Assembly: GCF_037893185.1 (NCBI RefSeq)
Contig: NZ_CP140772.1
Location: forward strand, 5,828,001-5,892,000
DNA: 64,000 nucleotides
Source: Chitinophaga sp. 180180018-3
Lineage (GTDB): Bacteria; Bacteroidota; Bacteroidia; Chitinophagales; Chitinophagaceae
Reading direction: 5' to 3'
Shown: positions 54,398 to 63,637 of the stretch, in pieces
Layout of the letters: each line of letters begins with the position of its first letter
Position numbering within the stretch: position 1 is the stretch's first letter
Translations under genes and position numbers: made by a program
The notes under the pieces: model-generated
The model's database searches: none
What the model saw: the letters and a program-made list of their open reading frames with translations, nothing else
Told to the model about the DNA's origin: nothing

Positions 54398-56229
54398 GGT
54401 TTTATGTTTACCAGGGCCGGGTTGTATAATTTTTCGTGTATGCGTTTCAGTTGTTCCACCGGCATTTTCTGCACTTTACGGTCGTAGGTCATCAGGCCGT
54501 TTATCTCTACTTCCACGTCGGTGGTTTGTGTATATACAGCAGCAGACAAGCCTGTTTTGATCAGTGTTTCCAGCCTGTCTACAAATCCGCTGTAACGTTT
54601 AAAAAGATCATCCGGAGTTTTAAAGCTCTGGTATCCCCAGTTGTTTTTTTGCTGCCATACATGGCCATCCACCGGCAAACCAAGACCGCCGAATTCGCCG
54701 AGTACGATGGCGCGTTTATCGCCGTATACTGCCGGATCAGGCATGGCAGGCTCCGGATAGTTGTGCAGATCTATGATATGGCCGATTGGGTAGAAATTAC
54801 CACCACTGGCGGTGTTCACCAGCCTGGACGGATCTTTCTCCATGGTCCATTTTGCGATATCCATTGTCTTAAACTGGCCCCATGCCTCATTGAATGGCGT
54901 CCATACTACAATGGAAGGATAGTTATACAGGTGATCGATGATGGCATTCCATTCCTTACGGTAGTAGCCCTCTGATTCAGCAGAGCGGTCTTTATCCGTT
55001 GCATGATCTATCACGCCCGGGCGTTGCTCCCAGCCATTGCCCAGATCGCCGCTGGGCATATCCTGCCAAACCATAATGCCGAGCAGATCGCAGTAATAAT
55101 ACCAACGGGCCGGCTCTACTTTAATATGTTTCCTGATCATATTAAAGCCCATCGCTTTGGTTTGAACGATGTCAAATTTCAGTGCTTCATCTGTTGGCGC
55201 CGTATATAGTCCGTCGGGCCACCAGCCCTGATCCAGCGGGCCAAACTGGAATACGAAACGGTTGTTCAGCAACATGCGTTCAACGCCGTTGGTATCTTTT
55301 CCGATGGAAGATTTGCGCATGGCAAAGTAACTCTTCACTTCGTCGATCACTTTTCCTTTTCGTGTAACCGTTAACTTTAGATCATACAGGAAAGGCGCAT
55401 CGGGCGACCACAATTTAGCGGAAGGTATTTTCAGCACTGCGTTTTCTCCGTCCACGCGGCCTTCTGCTACTTTTGTATTACCATCAAAAGCGGCTACATT
55501 GATCACATCACCAGCCTGTAGATTTTCTACACGGGGCGTAATGGTAATGCTCTGCTGATCTACATCCGGAGTTTGCTTAGTAGAAGCGATGTAAGTATCA
55601 TTTACCGCTTCTGCCCAAACGGTTTGCCAGATACCGGTAACAGGTGTATACCAGATTCCTTCAGGTTTCTTTACCTGTTTTCCGCGTGGCTGAGGACCTT
55701 CATCTGTTGGATCCCAGACTCTCACGGTGATATCCTGCTTTCCTTTTTTCAGCAAAGAAGTAATATCCAGCGTAAACGGATCGAAACCACCTTCATGAGA
55801 ACCGACTTCCTTCCCATTCACGTATACGGTAGTACGCCAGTCGGATGCGCCGAAATGCAACAGCAGCTTCTTTCCGGCGGGTAATGCTACGGTAGTGTTG
55901 TACCACAGCTCATTATCCTTCCCTACCATTTTGCCTACACCGGATAATGCTGATTCCACGGCAAATGGCACCAGTATTTTTCCATCCCAGGTAGCAGGCT
56001 TGTTTTCATTTTTCGGCCTGATGGCATAGTCCCACAGTCCATTCAGATTTTTCCAATTGCCGCGCACCAGCTGTGGACGGGGATACTCAGGTAATACAGC
56101 AGCAGGAGTTACTTTTTCACTCCACTGTGTAGTAATCTTACCACTTACAATTTTCCAATCCTGCTGTGCGCAGACGGTGTTCCATCCCAATCCCAGGGCC
56201 AGTACAAAAAACAGGTACTTTTTTCTCAT
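54394..56229 (-). CDS. glycoside hydrolase family 2 protein
   Basis: Secreted retaining beta-glycosidase of 611 residues. Signal peptide FFVLALGLGWNTVCAQQ, a jelly-roll sugar-binding domain (about 45-210), an immunoglobulin-like domain (about 220-305) and a TIM barrel. The acid/base is E448 (VVWTPFNEAWGQF) and the nucleophile E512 (VLGEFGGLGLP). This shorter GH2 type lacks the C-terminal domains of LacZ; specificity could be beta-galactosidase, beta-glucuronidase or alpha-L-arabinopyranosidase-like. It lies between the GH43 and GH127 genes (18-bp gap; 4-bp overlap). Confidence 0.92.
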   Translation of the reverse strand: MRKKYLFFVLALGLGWNTVCAQQDWKIVSGKITTQWSEKVTPAAVLPEYPRPQLVRGNWKNLNGLWDYAIRPKNENKPATWDGKILVPFAVESALSGVGKMVGKDNELWYNTTVALPAGKKLLLHFGASDWRTTVYVNGKEVGSHEGGFDPFTLDITSLLKKGKQDITVRVWDPTDEGPQPRGKQVKKPEGIWYTPVTGIWQTVWAEAVNDTYIASTKQTPDVDQQSITITPRVENLQAGDVINVAAFDGNTKVAEGRVDGENAVLKIPSAKLWSPDAPFLYDLKLTVTRKGKVIDEVKSYFAMRKSSIGKDTNGVERMLLNNRFVFQFGPLDQGWWPDGLYTAPTDEALKFDIVQTKAMGFNMIRKHIKVEPARWYYYCDLLGIMVWQDMPSGDLGNGWEQRPGVIDHATDKDRSAESEGYYRKEWNAIIDHLYNYPSIVVWTPFNEAWGQFKTMDIAKWTMEKDPSRLVNTASGGNFYPIGHIIDLHNYPEPAMPDPAVYGDKRAIVLGEFGGLGLPVDGHVWQQKNNWGYQSFKTPDDLFKRYSGFVDRLETLIKTGLSAAVYTQTTDVEVEINGLMTYDRKVQKMPVEQLKRIHEKLYNPALVNIKP

Positions 56230-56247
56230 ATGTATACTATAGTGATG

Positions 56248-57267
56248 TTATTCTCCTGATGGCTTTTTCATCGGTGTATTGATCTTTACCGGATCACCGA
56301 AAGAAGGCCGTCCGTCGCTTTGCCAGCTAACAGGCTGTATACGCGGGTTTCTCGCATTTCCACAGCCCTGGCCGGCTTTCGAGTTAGCATGATAAATGAT
56401 CCAGTCTTCCTTACCATCTGCTGATTTGAAAAAGCCATTATGTCCGGGTGCATAAGCGCCGTTCTCCGGCTTACCCTGCAATACAGGCTCGGGTGCTTTG
56501 GTCCAGCTGCCTGGATCCAACGGATTAGCATTCTTCTTTAATGTCATGATGCCCAGTGCATAGTGCTCTGTCCAGCAGCCGCTGGCAGAAAATATCAGAA
56601 ATACTTCTCCTTTTGCATTCTTCAGGATTTCCGGCCCTTCGTTTACGCCGTTGTGCTCCCAGCTATATTGTGGTGCGGCAATTTCCACCCGTGGTGAAAT
56701 GAGTGTCCAGGGGTCCTTCATGCGGGCAATATATAATCGCTGAATATTATCTTTCCCATTGTGACCACTCCAGATAAAATAATTCCTGCCTTTATGCTGA
56801 AATACAGTACCATCTATCGCAAAATAATCTGCTGCCGTATCACGGATGCGGCCCTTGTCGGTCCAGCTGCCGGTAGTAGGATCTTCCGCGGTATTTTCCA
56901 TTACGAATGTATGCTGCGGATGCACGCTGTCCGACGATCCTGCCGTATAATACAGGTACCAGCGGCCATCGAGGCGATGTAACTCCGGCGCCCAGATATC
57001 CCTGGCATTGGGCCCTTTGCGGGGTGGCGTCCAGATCACCGTTTCAGGCGCTTTGCCCAGCTCCGACATAGCCCTGGTTTTACGCATCACCAGATTGTGC
57101 CCGGTGGTATGCATATAATAATACATTCCCTTATATTGGATGACCCAGGGATCGGGACCACTCCCCAGCAATGGATTTGTGAAGGTACCCGGGCTGCCCT
57201 CCTGTTGGGCAAAACAACTGCCAGCAAGTATAAAAAAGCTAAAACAAAGTAGCAGCCAACTTTTCAT
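56248..57267 (-). CDS. glycoside hydrolase family 43 protein
   Basis: Secreted five-bladed propeller enzyme of 339 residues acting on arabinose- or xylose-containing glycans. The catalytic triad is visible: base D39 (GSGPDPWVIQ), pKa-modulating D152 (YFAIDGTVFQHKG) and acid E210 (NGVNEGPEILK). Signal peptide SWLLLCFSFFILAGSCFAQQ. It is the first gene of the minus-strand polysaccharide locus. A 27-bp palindromic element lies 22 bp upstream of its start codon and may be the operator for the locus. Confidence 0.9.
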   Translation of the reverse strand: MKSWLLLCFSFFILAGSCFAQQEGSPGTFTNPLLGSGPDPWVIQYKGMYYYMHTTGHNLVMRKTRAMSELGKAPETVIWTPPRKGPNARDIWAPELHRLDGRWYLYYTAGSSDSVHPQHTFVMENTAEDPTTGSWTDKGRIRDTAADYFAIDGTVFQHKGRNYFIWSGHNGKDNIQRLYIARMKDPWTLISPRVEIAAPQYSWEHNGVNEGPEILKNAKGEVFLIFSASGCWTEHYALGIMTLKKNANPLDPGSWTKAPEPVLQGKPENGAYAPGHNGFFKSADGKEDWIIYHANSKAGQGCGNARNPRIQPVSWQSDGRPSFGDPVKINTPMKKPSGE

Positions 57268-57289
57268 AACATGGATTTGCGGTTGATTA

Positions 57290-57316
57290 ATTTAAGCGTA
57301 ATTTAAACGCTTAAAT
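57290..57316. promoter_or_regulatory. 27-bp palindromic operator candidate upstream of the GH43 gene
   Basis: ATTTAAGCGT (57290-57299) and ACGCTTAAAT (57307-57316) are exact reverse complements with a 7-bp spacer AATTTAA. The site is in the region between the divergent locus and its two-component regulator genes, 22 bp upstream of the GH43 start codon, where it could bind a repressor or the response regulator. Confidence 0.45.
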
Positions 57317-57449
57317 AAGTGACTAAGTTAGTAGTTAGTTTTTTAGCAGGGTTACCGTTTTATCTCAATTTTTCGCTTATTTGTATCAAACATCTCATTT
57401 AAGATAAAAAGAATGCAACACAAACAAAAGAAACATTCCAGGCATCATC

Positions 57450-57471
57450 AATTCTTAATTCGCAATTCTTT
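57450..57471. repeat. solitary copy of a hairpin arm sequence directly before the histidine kinase start
   Basis: A stretch reading AATTCTTAATTCGCAATT and four more bases ends exactly at the ATG of the kinase gene. AATTCTTAATTCG is identical to part of the right arm of the repeat at 63638-63758. No complementary arm is nearby, so it may be a remnant or a deliberate leader element. Confidence 0.5.
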
Positions 57472-60400
57472 ATGAGATATGTGTGCCTATTGATACTGCT
57501 GCTTTGTAACACGCTCTGTGCCCAGGTTCCGGACTTCGTCCATTACCAGGTAGAAAACGGGTTGTCTAACAATGCGGTGATCTGCACCATGCAGGATAAA
57601 CGTGGCTTTATGTGGATGGGAACACGATACGGACTGAACCGGTTTGATGGCTATACTTTTCGTGTGTTCCTCAGAACAGAGCAAGCCGGCAGCCTGGGCG
57701 GAAATTTCGTGATCAGTTTATATGAAGATGAAAATGGACAGATATACGCTGGCACCGACAATGGACTATATATTTATAATCCGCTGAATGAACAGTTCCG
57801 CCAGGTTAACAGCAAAAACGCAGGAGAGGTACGGACTATCACCGGCGATGGCAAAGGTAATATCTGGTGTTCCTGGGGCTGGCGTGTTTACCGCTACCAG
57901 CCTCGTACCGGCAGTATTGAAGAGATCTCCGGCTTTCAAAATGTTACCGCTGTTTGTATAGATGATCAGCAAAATGTATGGGCATCATCTGTTGACGGTA
58001 AAATTGCGAAGTATGATCCTGCAGCGAAAGTCTTTACATCATATCCTTTGAAAGACCAGTCCCGTTCAACGAAGTCAACCTGGGTGGAAAAAATAATACC
58101 CGCGGGTAAAGACAGTATCTGGGTTTGTACTACAAAACAAGGTGTGAAGCTGATCAATACACGTACACATACCAGTGAAAACTTTTTCCCTGCCGGCAAC
58201 GACCAACAGGAAATATATGCGCGGGATATCGTGCGTCGTGGCAGCAACGAATATTGGATTGCCACGGAATCCGGCCTGTATATTTATCATCCGCAAAGCG
58301 GCGAGGTCGTTAACCTGAAGAAAAAATACGATGATCCCTATTCTATATCGGATAATGCCATCTATTGCCTCTTCAGGGATAAGGAAGGTGGCATGTGGGC
58401 AGGCACTTACTTCGGCGGTATTAATTATTACGCGCAGCCTTATACATCTTTCGAAAAATTTTTCCCGAAATCAGGCACTCCCAGCCTCAGTGGAAACGCC
58501 GTACGGGAAATACATCCCGACAGCCACGGGCACCTCTGGATTGGTACCGAGGATGGCGGCCTTACCAGGTTTACGCCTGCTACCAACGCCTTTACCAATT
58601 TCAAACCAGTACCGCCACCGGGTATCGGGCTCGCCTATACGAACCTGCACGGCCTGGAGGTAATGGGCGATTCGCTATGGATTGGCACCTTCGAACACGG
58701 GCTCGACGTGATGAACCTCCGCACTGAAAAATTTGTAGCACATTATGAAGATGGCAGTGAGCAGCATCAGCTGCACTCCAATTTCATTCACTATCTGCTG
58801 CGAACGAAAGCCGGAAAACTGATACTCTGCACTACACAGGGCATGTACGACTATGATCCATCCATCAACGGATTCAACCAGGTGAAAGATGTTCCGACAG
58901 GCATGTTCTATATCACGGCATACGAAGACCATGAAGGCACTATCTGGCTGGGAACTGTCAGAGACGGGCTCTATTATTATAACCCGCATAACGGAAAAAA
59001 AGGGAAATACCTGCACCAGCCGGATAATAAGCTAAGCCTGAGTAATAACCGGGTGAATGGTATTTATGAAGACAGCCGGCAGCAGTTATGGCTGGCTACC
59101 GACGATGGATTATGTATGCTGAACCGGCAAACCGGTACCTTCACTACATACGGTACCCATAATGGTTTCCTCAGCAACATGATGTTCAGCATACTGGAAG
59201 ATAGCCGCCAGCAACTGTGGGTTACTACGTCGAAAGGGCTGGCCTGCTTCACTCCTGCTACCGGTAACGTGTTCGTATATACGAAAGCACATGGACTGCT
59301 GAACGATCAGTTCAATTACAGCTCCGCTTATAAAGACAGCAGCGGCAACATGTACTTCGGCAGTGTGAAAGGCATGATCCGTTTTAACCCGGCAACATTT
59401 GTCAATAATAATTACCAGCCTTCCATATATATCACCGGCTTCCAGGTATTGAACAAAGAAGCAGCAGTGGGCGACATCCTGAAGAAATCCATTTCGCTGA
59501 CAGATACGATTACACTGGCGCATGATCAGTCGTCGTTCAGCATCGACTTTGCCGCGCTAAGCTACACCTCACCGGAGATGACTGCCTACGCTTATAAAAT
59601 GGAAGGGCTCGACAAAGACTGGACCTATCTGAAAACCAATCGTAAGGCCTTCTTCACAAAACTATCTCCAGGCCATTACCGCTTTCTCGTTAAATCGGCC
59701 AATAGCGCCAACAACTGGAACCTGCAGCCACGGGAACTGTATATCACCATACTGCCGCCTTTCTGGGCCAGCTACCCGGCCTACGCCGTATATGCGATAC
59801 TGTTATGCACCATTGTATTTCTGGCGCTGCGATGGTATCACCAGCGCGCGGAGCAAAAACAGAAACGGCAACTGGAAATACTGGAGCATGAAAAGGAAAA
59901 GGAAATATACCAGGCGAAGATCGAATTCTTCACGCACCTTGCACACGAAATACGTACGCCGCTAACCCTGATCAAAGGCCCGATGGAAAAGGTAATCCGC
60001 AAATCGGAAGAAGTGCCGCTGATCCAGAAAAACCTCCGCATCATGGAGCGTAATACCGACCGGCTGCTGGAGTTGACTAACCAACTGCTGGATTTTCGTA
60101 AAACAGAAATCAATGGCTTTAGCCTGAACTTCGTACATACTGACATTTCTGAACTGCTGAAGCTGAATCACCTGCGATTCACACCGGCAGCGGAACAGCA
60201 GCATATACGTTTTAAAATAGAATTGTCGTCCCTCCATTTTTTTGCGTATGTAGATGCTGAGGCAATGAACAAGATAATAGGCAACCTGATCAACAATGCC
60301 ATCCGGTACGCCGCCACCAGGGCGTCTGTGCATTTGTTGCCTGTGAATGCACACGACAACACCTTTACCATTCTCGTAAAAAATGATGGAGAGCTGATTC

Positions 60401-60627
60401 CGATGGAAATGAAAGAGAAGATATTTGAGCCCTTTTTCAGGGCCAGGAGCACGCCCGATAAACCGGGAACAGGCATAGGACTGTCACTCTCGCGATCATT
60501 GACTATATTGCACAAGGGTAGTCTGGAACTGATAAACGGAGAAGCCGATATGAATGTATTTTCCCTAACCCTTCCTGTTCACCAGGATATAGAATTCAAT
60601 CTGAGTAAATGGAAAACAAACCACTGA
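57472..60627 (+). CDS. sensor histidine kinase with periplasmic two-component-regulator propeller
   Basis: Membrane sensor of 1051 residues that likely detects an oligosaccharide from the divergent glycan locus. It has a signal peptide (CLLILLLCNTLCAQ), about 14 propeller repeats making two beta-propellers (VICTMQDKRGFMWMGTRYGL and similar), a Y_Y_Y domain (about 700-760), a membrane span near 768-790, HisKA with phospho-acceptor H825 (HLAHEIRTPLTLI) and a HATPase domain (GNLINNAIRYA; PGTGIGLSLS). This is the sensor half of a hybrid two-component system; the receiver and AraC domains are in the next, overlapping gene instead of in the same chain. Confidence 0.94.
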   Translation: MRYVCLLILLLCNTLCAQVPDFVHYQVENGLSNNAVICTMQDKRGFMWMGTRYGLNRFDGYTFRVFLRTEQAGSLGGNFVISLYEDENGQIYAGTDNGLYIYNPLNEQFRQVNSKNAGEVRTITGDGKGNIWCSWGWRVYRYQPRTGSIEEISGFQNVTAVCIDDQQNVWASSVDGKIAKYDPAAKVFTSYPLKDQSRSTKSTWVEKIIPAGKDSIWVCTTKQGVKLINTRTHTSENFFPAGNDQQEIYARDIVRRGSNEYWIATESGLYIYHPQSGEVVNLKKKYDDPYSISDNAIYCLFRDKEGGMWAGTYFGGINYYAQPYTSFEKFFPKSGTPSLSGNAVREIHPDSHGHLWIGTEDGGLTRFTPATNAFTNFKPVPPPGIGLAYTNLHGLEVMGDSLWIGTFEHGLDVMNLRTEKFVAHYEDGSEQHQLHSNFIHYLLRTKAGKLILCTTQGMYDYDPSINGFNQVKDVPTGMFYITAYEDHEGTIWLGTVRDGLYYYNPHNGKKGKYLHQPDNKLSLSNNRVNGIYEDSRQQLWLATDDGLCMLNRQTGTFTTYGTHNGFLSNMMFSILEDSRQQLWVTTSKGLACFTPATGNVFVYTKAHGLLNDQFNYSSAYKDSSGNMYFGSVKGMIRFNPATFVNNNYQPSIYITGFQVLNKEAAVGDILKKSISLTDTITLAHDQSSFSIDFAALSYTSPEMTAYAYKMEGLDKDWTYLKTNRKAFFTKLSPGHYRFLVKSANSANNWNLQPRELYITILPPFWASYPAYAVYAILLCTIVFLALRWYHQRAEQKQKRQLEILEHEKEKEIYQAKIEFFTHLAHEIRTPLTLIKGPMEKVIRKSEEVPLIQKNLRIMERNTDRLLELTNQLLDFRKTEINGFSLNFVHTDISELLKLNHLRFTPAAEQQHIRFKIELSSLHFFAYVDAEAMNKIIGNLINNAIRYAATRASVHLLPVNAHDNTFTILVKNDGELIPMEMKEKIFEPFFRARSTPDKPGTGIGLSLSRSLTILHKGSLELINGEADMNVFSLTLPVHQDIEFNLSKWKTNH

Positions 60628-61379
60628 TATTGCTGGTAGACGATAATGAAGAGATACTTTCATTTATTGCCGATGATCTGGAAGATAAGTACACGGTGAT
60701 TACCGCGCAGAATGGGGCTGAAGCCTTGGAGTTGCTGCGGGACCAACCGGTACAACTCGTGATCAGTGATGTAATGATGCCTGTAATGGATGGTTTTGAG
60801 CTATGCCATATTATTAAATCCGGCTTTGAATCGAGCCATGTTCCTGTCATTTTGCTGACGGCCCGCAATACCCTTCAGTCAAAAATAGAAGGACTGGAAC
60901 TCGGTGCAGATGCTTATGTGGAAAAACCATTCTCACCTGAATTCCTGCAGGCGCAGATCGCCAGTTTACTCAATAACCGTCATAAGGTAAAATCTTACTA
61001 CGCCAACTCTCCGTTGGTACATCTCCGTAGTATTGCCCACACCAGTGCAGATGAACAGTTCCTGGAGAAACTACAGGAGCTGATCCATCAGCATCTTACC
61101 AATATAGATCTGGATGTGGAACAGCTCGCAGACCTGATGAATATGAGCAGGCCCACCTTCTACCGGAAAATAAAAGCCATATCAGATCTGACGCCTCATG
61201 AGCTGATCAACCTGGCGCGACTTAAGAAAGCAGCTACGTTGCTATCCACCGGCTCCTACAAAATCAACGAAGTAGCCGATATGTGCGGCTTTGCATCCCT
61301 GACTAATTTTGGAAAGAACTTTCAGAAACAATTCGGCATGCTGCCTTCCCGGTATGTAGCGCAAATTCAAAAACATTAA
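60609..61379 (+). CDS. response regulator with AraC-type DNA-binding domain
   Basis: DNA-binding output partner of the upstream kinase, 256 residues. Receiver domain 1-120 with acidic D11/D12, phospho-acceptor D54 (VISDVMMPVMDG), T84 and K106 (VEKPFSPEF). The AraC double HTH follows (EQLADLMNMSRPTFYRKI; INEVADMCGFASLTNFGKN, then FQKQFGMLPSRY). The start overlaps the end of the kinase gene by 19 bp in another frame. In most polysaccharide loci these domains are fused C-terminally to the kinase. It probably activates the divergent GH43-to-DUF3823 operon. Confidence 0.94.
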   Translation: MENKPLILLVDDNEEILSFIADDLEDKYTVITAQNGAEALELLRDQPVQLVISDVMMPVMDGFELCHIIKSGFESSHVPVILLTARNTLQSKIEGLELGADAYVEKPFSPEFLQAQIASLLNNRHKVKSYYANSPLVHLRSIAHTSADEQFLEKLQELIHQHLTNIDLDVEQLADLMNMSRPTFYRKIKAISDLTPHELINLARLKKAATLLSTGSYKINEVADMCGFASLTNFGKNFQKQFGMLPSRYVAQIQKH

Positions 61380-61394
61380 ACTGATATTGACTGT

Positions 61395-63635
61395 ATGCAT
61401 CTACCATCATTGATCATTGACCTGGCATTAATTTTAGGAGCGGCGGGAATCATTACGTTATTATTCAAGCGGCTGAAACAGCCTATGGTGCTTGGTTATA
61501 TCATAGCGGGCTTCCTCGTGGGTCCTAACTTCCATCTATTTCCCACTATCGGTGACTCGGAGGGCATAAAAACCTGGTCTGAGATCGGTGTTATTTTTCT
61601 ATTATTTTCCCTGGGGCTGGAATTCAGCTTCAAGAAGCTGATGCGTGTAGGAGGTACTGCCGTTATCACGGCTTTTGTGGAGATCTCGTTTATTACCATT
61701 GCCAGTTATTTTACCGGACAGCTGATGGGCTGGGGCTTTATGGACAGTCTTTTCCTGGGTGGGCTGCTGGCCAGTTCTTCCACCACTATTATCATCCGTG
61801 CGTTTGAAGAATTGGGCATCAAGAAAAAACCATTTACAAAAATTGTATTTGGTGTATTGGTAATAGAAGACATCGTGGTGATCCTCATGATGGTGTTACT
61901 ATCTACTATGGCCGTCAGCCGGGAGTTTGAAGGTACCGAAATGTTATTCACCATCGGCAAACTGATGTTCTTCCTTGCGGTATGGTTTCTGGCAGGCATC
62001 TTCCTGCTGCCCACCTTCCTTCGTAAAATAGAGCGGTACATGAATGGAGAAACCCTGTTGATACTGAGTATTGCGCTTTGCCTTGGTATGGTGATACTGG
62101 CCACAAAAGTGGGTTTCTCAGCAGAGTTAGGCGCTTTCATTATGGGTTCCATTATTGCCGAAACCACTTCTTCAGAAAAAGTGGAACATTTGATCCAGCC
62201 TGTAAAAGATCTTTTCGGAGCCATCTTCTTTGTGTCCGTTGGTATGCTGATCAATCCCGAGATGATCATCGAATATCGCTGGCCGGTGTTATGGATTACG
62301 TTGCTGACGCTCGGAGGCAAATTCTTCAGCACTACCGTTGGTGCACTGATATCCGGTCAGCCGTTGAAACAATCGGTACAGGTGGGTATGAGTATGGCGC
62401 AGGTAGGTGAGTTTGCCTTTATTATTGCCACGCTGGGGTTATCGCTTGGTGTTACCAGCAGCTTCCTTTTCCCGGTAGCCGTGGGAGTTTCCGCCGTTAC
62501 TACTTTCACCACGCCGTATATGATTAAATTTTCCGTGCCGTTGTACAACCGGCTGGAAAAGCTCATCCCTGCATCTTTAATGAACACCCTGAACCGCTAC
62601 AGTGCCAGTTCTCAGACCCTGCAGGCGGAAAGCGACTGGCGCAATGTATTACGCAGCTATGTAAAGGTAATTGTATTGAATGCGGTGATTATGTTGGCCA
62701 TTATCCTGTTAGACACGTACTACATAGGGCCTTTTATATTGAAATACATCAGTAGTCCATTCCTTGCGCGTGTCTTGTGTGTGATAGCAGGGATTGCGCT
62801 GATGTCGCCCTTTATCTGGGCGTTGATGGTGCAGAAAATCTCCAGCAACTCTTACAAGGCATTATGGCTCGATTCCAAATATAACCACGGCCCGCTGGTG
62901 GTAGTGGAAGTGGCGCGCAACGTGGTAGCCGTGCTGCTGGTGGGTTTCCTCGTAAAACAGTATTTCCCGTTCTGGCAGGCATTATTGGGTACAGCTATCA
63001 TCCTGGGCTGCGTGCTGCTGGTGCTTCGCTCGCAGTTGCAAAAATATTATCAGCGTATAGAAAGCCGTTTTCTCACCAACCTGAATGCCCGGGAAGTAGC
63101 AGATGCAGCGTCCCGTAAAGCAGCAGCAGCGGACCTCGTGCCCTGGGATGCACAGGTATCGGAAATAGAAATAGATCCGTGGTCCAGCCTCGTCGACAAG
63201 CCCCTGATCGATTTGCAGCTGCGTGAAAAATATGGTATCAACGTCGGCGCCATCAGGCGTGGCAATGTGACTATTTACGCTCCTACCCGCGATGAAAAGC
63301 TCTATCCGCACGATATTCTTACTGCCATTGGTACAGAAGAGCAACTGGAAGAATTCAACCGCGTTGTCAATACCCTGAAAATCGAAAGGAGCGATGATGT
63401 AGCGGATGAAAATGTAGGTCTTACCAGCATCGTAGTAGATGAGCACAACGGACTCAAAGGCCAGACCATACGCCAGTCGGGCATCCGCGAAAAAACCCAG
63501 GCGCTGGTGGTAGGCATTGCACGTGGTGGCGAAAAAATATTAAACCCTGCTTCAGACACTATATTCGAGTGGGAAGATGTGGTTTGGCTGGTAGGGAACA
63601 GGAAGAAGATAGTGGAGTTTTCAGCGAATAAATAA
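61395..63635 (+). CDS. CPA2-family cation:proton antiporter with TrkA-C domains
   Basis: Inner-membrane potassium or sodium/proton antiporter of 746 residues, KefB/C-like. The first 390 residues form the transport domain with about 12 spans (LGYIIAGFLVGPNFH, SLGLEFSFKKLMRVGG, LLASSSTTIIIRAFEELG, GFSAELGAFIMGSIIAET). Two to four further spans follow (about 415-545). The C-terminal 150 residues are cytoplasmic with two TrkA-C-like repeats (LREKYGINVGAIRRGN; IREKTQALVVGIARGGE) that sense a ligand; the usual TrkA-N Rossmann domain is absent. It begins 15 bp after the response regulator, but a metabolic link is unlikely. Confidence 0.92.
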   Translation: MHLPSLIIDLALILGAAGIITLLFKRLKQPMVLGYIIAGFLVGPNFHLFPTIGDSEGIKTWSEIGVIFLLFSLGLEFSFKKLMRVGGTAVITAFVEISFITIASYFTGQLMGWGFMDSLFLGGLLASSSTTIIIRAFEELGIKKKPFTKIVFGVLVIEDIVVILMMVLLSTMAVSREFEGTEMLFTIGKLMFFLAVWFLAGIFLLPTFLRKIERYMNGETLLILSIALCLGMVILATKVGFSAELGAFIMGSIIAETTSSEKVEHLIQPVKDLFGAIFFVSVGMLINPEMIIEYRWPVLWITLLTLGGKFFSTTVGALISGQPLKQSVQVGMSMAQVGEFAFIIATLGLSLGVTSSFLFPVAVGVSAVTTFTTPYMIKFSVPLYNRLEKLIPASLMNTLNRYSASSQTLQAESDWRNVLRSYVKVIVLNAVIMLAIILLDTYYIGPFILKYISSPFLARVLCVIAGIALMSPFIWALMVQKISSNSYKALWLDSKYNHGPLVVVEVARNVVAVLLVGFLVKQYFPFWQALLGTAIILGCVLLVLRSQLQKYYQRIESRFLTNLNAREVADAASRKAAAADLVPWDAQVSEIEIDPWSSLVDKPLIDLQLREKYGINVGAIRRGNVTIYAPTRDEKLYPHDILTAIGTEEQLEEFNRVVNTLKIERSDDVADENVGLTSIVVDEHNGLKGQTIRQSGIREKTQALVVGIARGGEKILNPASDTIFEWEDVVWLVGNRKKIVEFSANK

Positions 63636-63637
63636 AG

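Noticed and set aside
61395..63635. Antiporter as part of the two-component/glycan locus
   Set aside because: It is only 15 bp downstream and may be co-transcribed, but the protein is a general ion transporter with no link to glycan use.
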